From Candidatus Dormiibacterota bacterium (GTDB lineage: Bacteria > Vulcanimicrobiota > Vulcanimicrobiia > Vulcanimicrobiales > Vulcanimicrobiaceae), in NCBI GenBank assembly GCA_035532035.1, contig DATKRS010000029.1:62001-126000 (forward strand): a stretch of 64,000 nt of DNA, written 5' to 3'. Numbering within the stretch: the stretch's first letter is position 1; each line of letters begins with the position of its first letter. The notes below the pieces were generated by a model. That model searched no databases, was not told the DNA's origin, and worked only from the letters and a program-made list of their open reading frames with translations. The position numbers and the translations under genes were made by a program. Positions 62,428 through 64,000 of the stretch are shown here, piece by piece.

Positions 62428-63624
62428 ATGCTTGCCGTCACCGAAAATCGGGTCGCATCAGCCGTCGCCCGGCTCGGCGCGGAGAACGCCTTCCAGGTCC
62501 TCGCGCGAGCTCGAGCGCTTGAAGCCCAGGGACGCCGGGTCGTCCACATGGAGATCGGCGAGCCGGACTTCGATACCCCCGGGCACATCAAACAGGCAGC
62601 GGTCGAGGCGCTCGACGCCGGATACACCCACTACCTCCCATCGGCAGGCCTGGGCGAACTTCGTTCGGTCGTCGCCGAGTACGCGGGCAGCTTCCGGCGC
62701 ATCGAGCCCGGCTACTCCGCAGAGAACGTGGTCATCACTCCCGGCGCGAAGCCCGCGATCTGGAACACGCTCTGCGCGCTCCTGGACCCCGGCGACGAGT
62801 TCGTCTACTTCGACCCGGCATATCCGGCCTACGCGTCAGCGGCGAGTTATCTGCAGGCGAAGACCGTTGCCATTCCGCTACGCGAGGAGCGCGATTGGCG
62901 CATGGATCTCGACGAGCTCGAGCGCCGCGTCTCGGCCCGTACGAAGCTGCTCGTCATCAACTCCCCGCACAACCCGACCGGAGGCGTTCTCCAGCGCGAG
63001 GATTTGGAACGCATCGCCGCGCTGGCGCAACGCCACGATTTCCTGGTGCTCGCCGACGAGATCTACAGCCGTAACTTCTACTTCGATCGCGAGTACCTGT
63101 CGATCGCTGCGTTGCCCGGAATGCGCGATCGCACGATCGTCGTCGACGGATTTTCGAAAGCGTACGCCATGACCGGCTGGCGCCTCGGATACGCATTGAT
63201 GCCCGAGGCGCTCGCGAACGTCGTGACGCTCTTCAATAACAACACGTTCAGCTGCGTCGCAGGGTTCGTGCAGCGCGCCGGCATCGCCGCGCTGCGGGGA
63301 CCCGACGAACCGGTGCGCGCGATGAACGCGACGTTCCGGGAGCGGCGCGACCGCATCGTCGCGGGTCTGAACCTCATCACGGGCCTCTCGTGCACGGTGC
63401 CGGAAGGCGCGTTCTACGCCTTTCCCAACATCTCGCGCATCACGCAGGACGATCGCGCGCTTGCGAGTTTCCTCCTCGAGGAGGCGGGCGTGGCATGTAC
63501 GAGCGGGTCGGCGTTCGGCAAAGCCGGAAGCGGCTATCTGCGCTTCTCGTATGCAGCGTCGCTCGACGACATCGACTGGGCGCTCTCCGCGATTGCGAAG
63601 GCATTGCCCGCGTTCAAAGGATAG
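62428..63624 (+). CDS. class I aminotransferase (aspartate aminotransferase-like)
   Basis: A 398-residue PLP enzyme of subgroup I-beta. HMEIGEPDFDTPGHIKQA, TPGAKPAIWNTLCALLDPGDE, INSPHNPTGGVL, LADEIYSRNFY and the PLP lysine in DGFSKAYAMTGWRLGY are conserved, and LRFSYAASLDDIDWAL carries the substrate Arg region. Aspartate, LL-diaminopimelate and other amino acids are possible substrates. ATG at 62428 has AAAGGGA seven bases upstream. The 85-bp gap before it has no convincing promoter. Confidence 0.88.
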   Translation: MLAVTENRVASAVARLGAENAFQVLARARALEAQGRRVVHMEIGEPDFDTPGHIKQAAVEALDAGYTHYLPSAGLGELRSVVAEYAGSFRRIEPGYSAENVVITPGAKPAIWNTLCALLDPGDEFVYFDPAYPAYASAASYLQAKTVAIPLREERDWRMDLDELERRVSARTKLLVINSPHNPTGGVLQREDLERIAALAQRHDFLVLADEIYSRNFYFDREYLSIAALPGMRDRTIVVDGFSKAYAMTGWRLGYALMPEALANVVTLFNNNTFSCVAGFVQRAGIAALRGPDEPVRAMNATFRERRDRIVAGLNLITGLSCTVPEGAFYAFPNISRITQDDRALASFLLEEAGVACTSGSAFGKAGSGYLRFSYAASLDDIDWALSAIAKALPAFKG

Positions 63625-63633
63625 CCGAGACGC

Positions 63634-64000
63634 CTAAAGGAGTTTCATCGCGCGCTTCACGTCGCGGAGCACGTCGGCCGCGACGTCGCGCGCACGCGCC
63701 GTTCCATCTTCGATGATGCGCGCGACGGCGGCCCGGTCCGCGCGATAGGCCCGCAGGCGTTCGCGCACCGGGCGGAGATAGGCGTTGAGCGCTTCTGCGA
63801 AATCGCCCTTGTCCTGCACGCAGCCGAGCTCGCCCGAGCGGCACGTCGCCGCAATGCCGTCGAGGCGAAGCGGATTGGCAAATCGCCAGAGTGCGAAGAC
63901 CGGGCAGATCTCCGGCCTGCCCGGATCGCCGCGGCGGATCTTCTGCGGGTCCGTAATCATCCCGCGCACCTTCTTCTCGGTCGTCTCCTCGTCGTCGGCG
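63634..64000 (-). CDS. trpS: tryptophanyl-tRNA synthetase (C-terminal part, 5' end off window)
   Basis: About 121 residues from the window edge to the stop at 63634. KKVRGMITDPQKIRRGDPGRPEICPVFALWRF matches the TrpRS segment K-x-x-x-A-[VM]-T-D...R-x-x-x-x-x-D-P, and the rest (DKGDFAEALNAYLRPVRERLRAYRAD) is the helical anticodon-binding end. The catalytic core with HIGH and KMSKS lies beyond the window. It is convergent with the aminotransferase, 9 bp away. Confidence 0.88.
   Translation of the reverse strand, partial: ADDEETTEKKVRGMITDPQKIRRGDPGRPEICPVFALWRFANPLRLDGIAATCRSGELGCVQDKGDFAEALNAYLRPVRERLRAYRADRAAVARIIEDGTARARDVAADVLRDVKRAMKLL

Overview
This 64 kb window is GC-rich bacterial chromosome, densely coded, with frequent GTG and TTG starts and many 1-4 bp stop/start overlaps (ATGA, GTGA, TGATG). 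No rRNA, tRNA, CRISPR array or transposase was found. The gene content suggests a diderm: it has an LptA/OstA-like protein, ADP-heptose synthesis genes (gmhA, rfaE1, rfaE2), two heptosyltransferase-like GT9 enzymes and an LpxB-like protein. It also has a ribosomal protein bL27 with a Firmicutes-type cleavable N-terminus and an F-type ATP synthase with two different b subunits. Together these fit a diderm lineage of the Terrabacteria side, such as Candidatus Eremiobacterota (WPS-2) or Armatimonadota. That placement is inference from gene content, not a phylogenetic result.

Layout. 1-23.1 kb is almost entirely minus strand. Read in the direction of transcription it runs rpiB, glyA, an inserted restriction-modification block (two-domain adenine methyltransferase, AlwI-like endonuclease, small winged-helix-like protein), upp, dCMP deaminase, a WecA-like glycan initiator, a WecB-like epimerase, the full ATP synthase operon (atpZ, I, B, E, F', F, H, A, G, D, C), murA, mreB, a YrdC-like protein, an LptA-like protein, rarA, a cysteine desulfurase and a DUF948 protein. 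23.2-28.1 kb is plus strand: a TIM-barrel protein, an orphan predicted zinc metallopeptidase, a GlmS-like double-SIS protein, a peptide-type solute-binding lipoprotein and a type-5 uracil-DNA glycosylase.

28.0-41.7 kb (minus strand) starts at hisS and runs through accB, gmhA, rfaE1, rfaE2, an LpxB-like protein, GT2 and GT9 glycosyltransferases, an osmoprotectant ABC transporter (ATPase plus fused binding protein/permease), more GT9/GT2 genes and aspS. Most of the run is translationally coupled. It probably makes and elongates a heptose-containing surface glycan. 41.7-50.2 kb carries a YcgR/YcgQ-like fusion on the plus strand, then minus-strand genes fabF, rnc, smc, purH and a VOC-family protein.

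50.3-57.7 kb (plus strand) is ldcA, rpmA, obg, nadD, a DUF3465 lipoprotein, maf, mreC, mreD and mrdA, a growth and cell-shape cluster. It is met head-on by an uncharacterised four-gene minus-strand operon (57.7-62.3 kb): a 1064-residue protein with six DUF11-like repeats, two membrane-anchored HEAT-like proteins and one protein of unknown family. The window ends with an aminotransferase and the 3' part of trpS.

The items most worth follow-up are the DUF11/HEAT operon, the orphan metallopeptidase with structured DNA upstream, the AlwI-like system with a fused double methyltransferase and winged-helix partner, and an ATP synthase beta subunit whose N-terminal barrel carries an in-frame insert made by a REP-like repeat.
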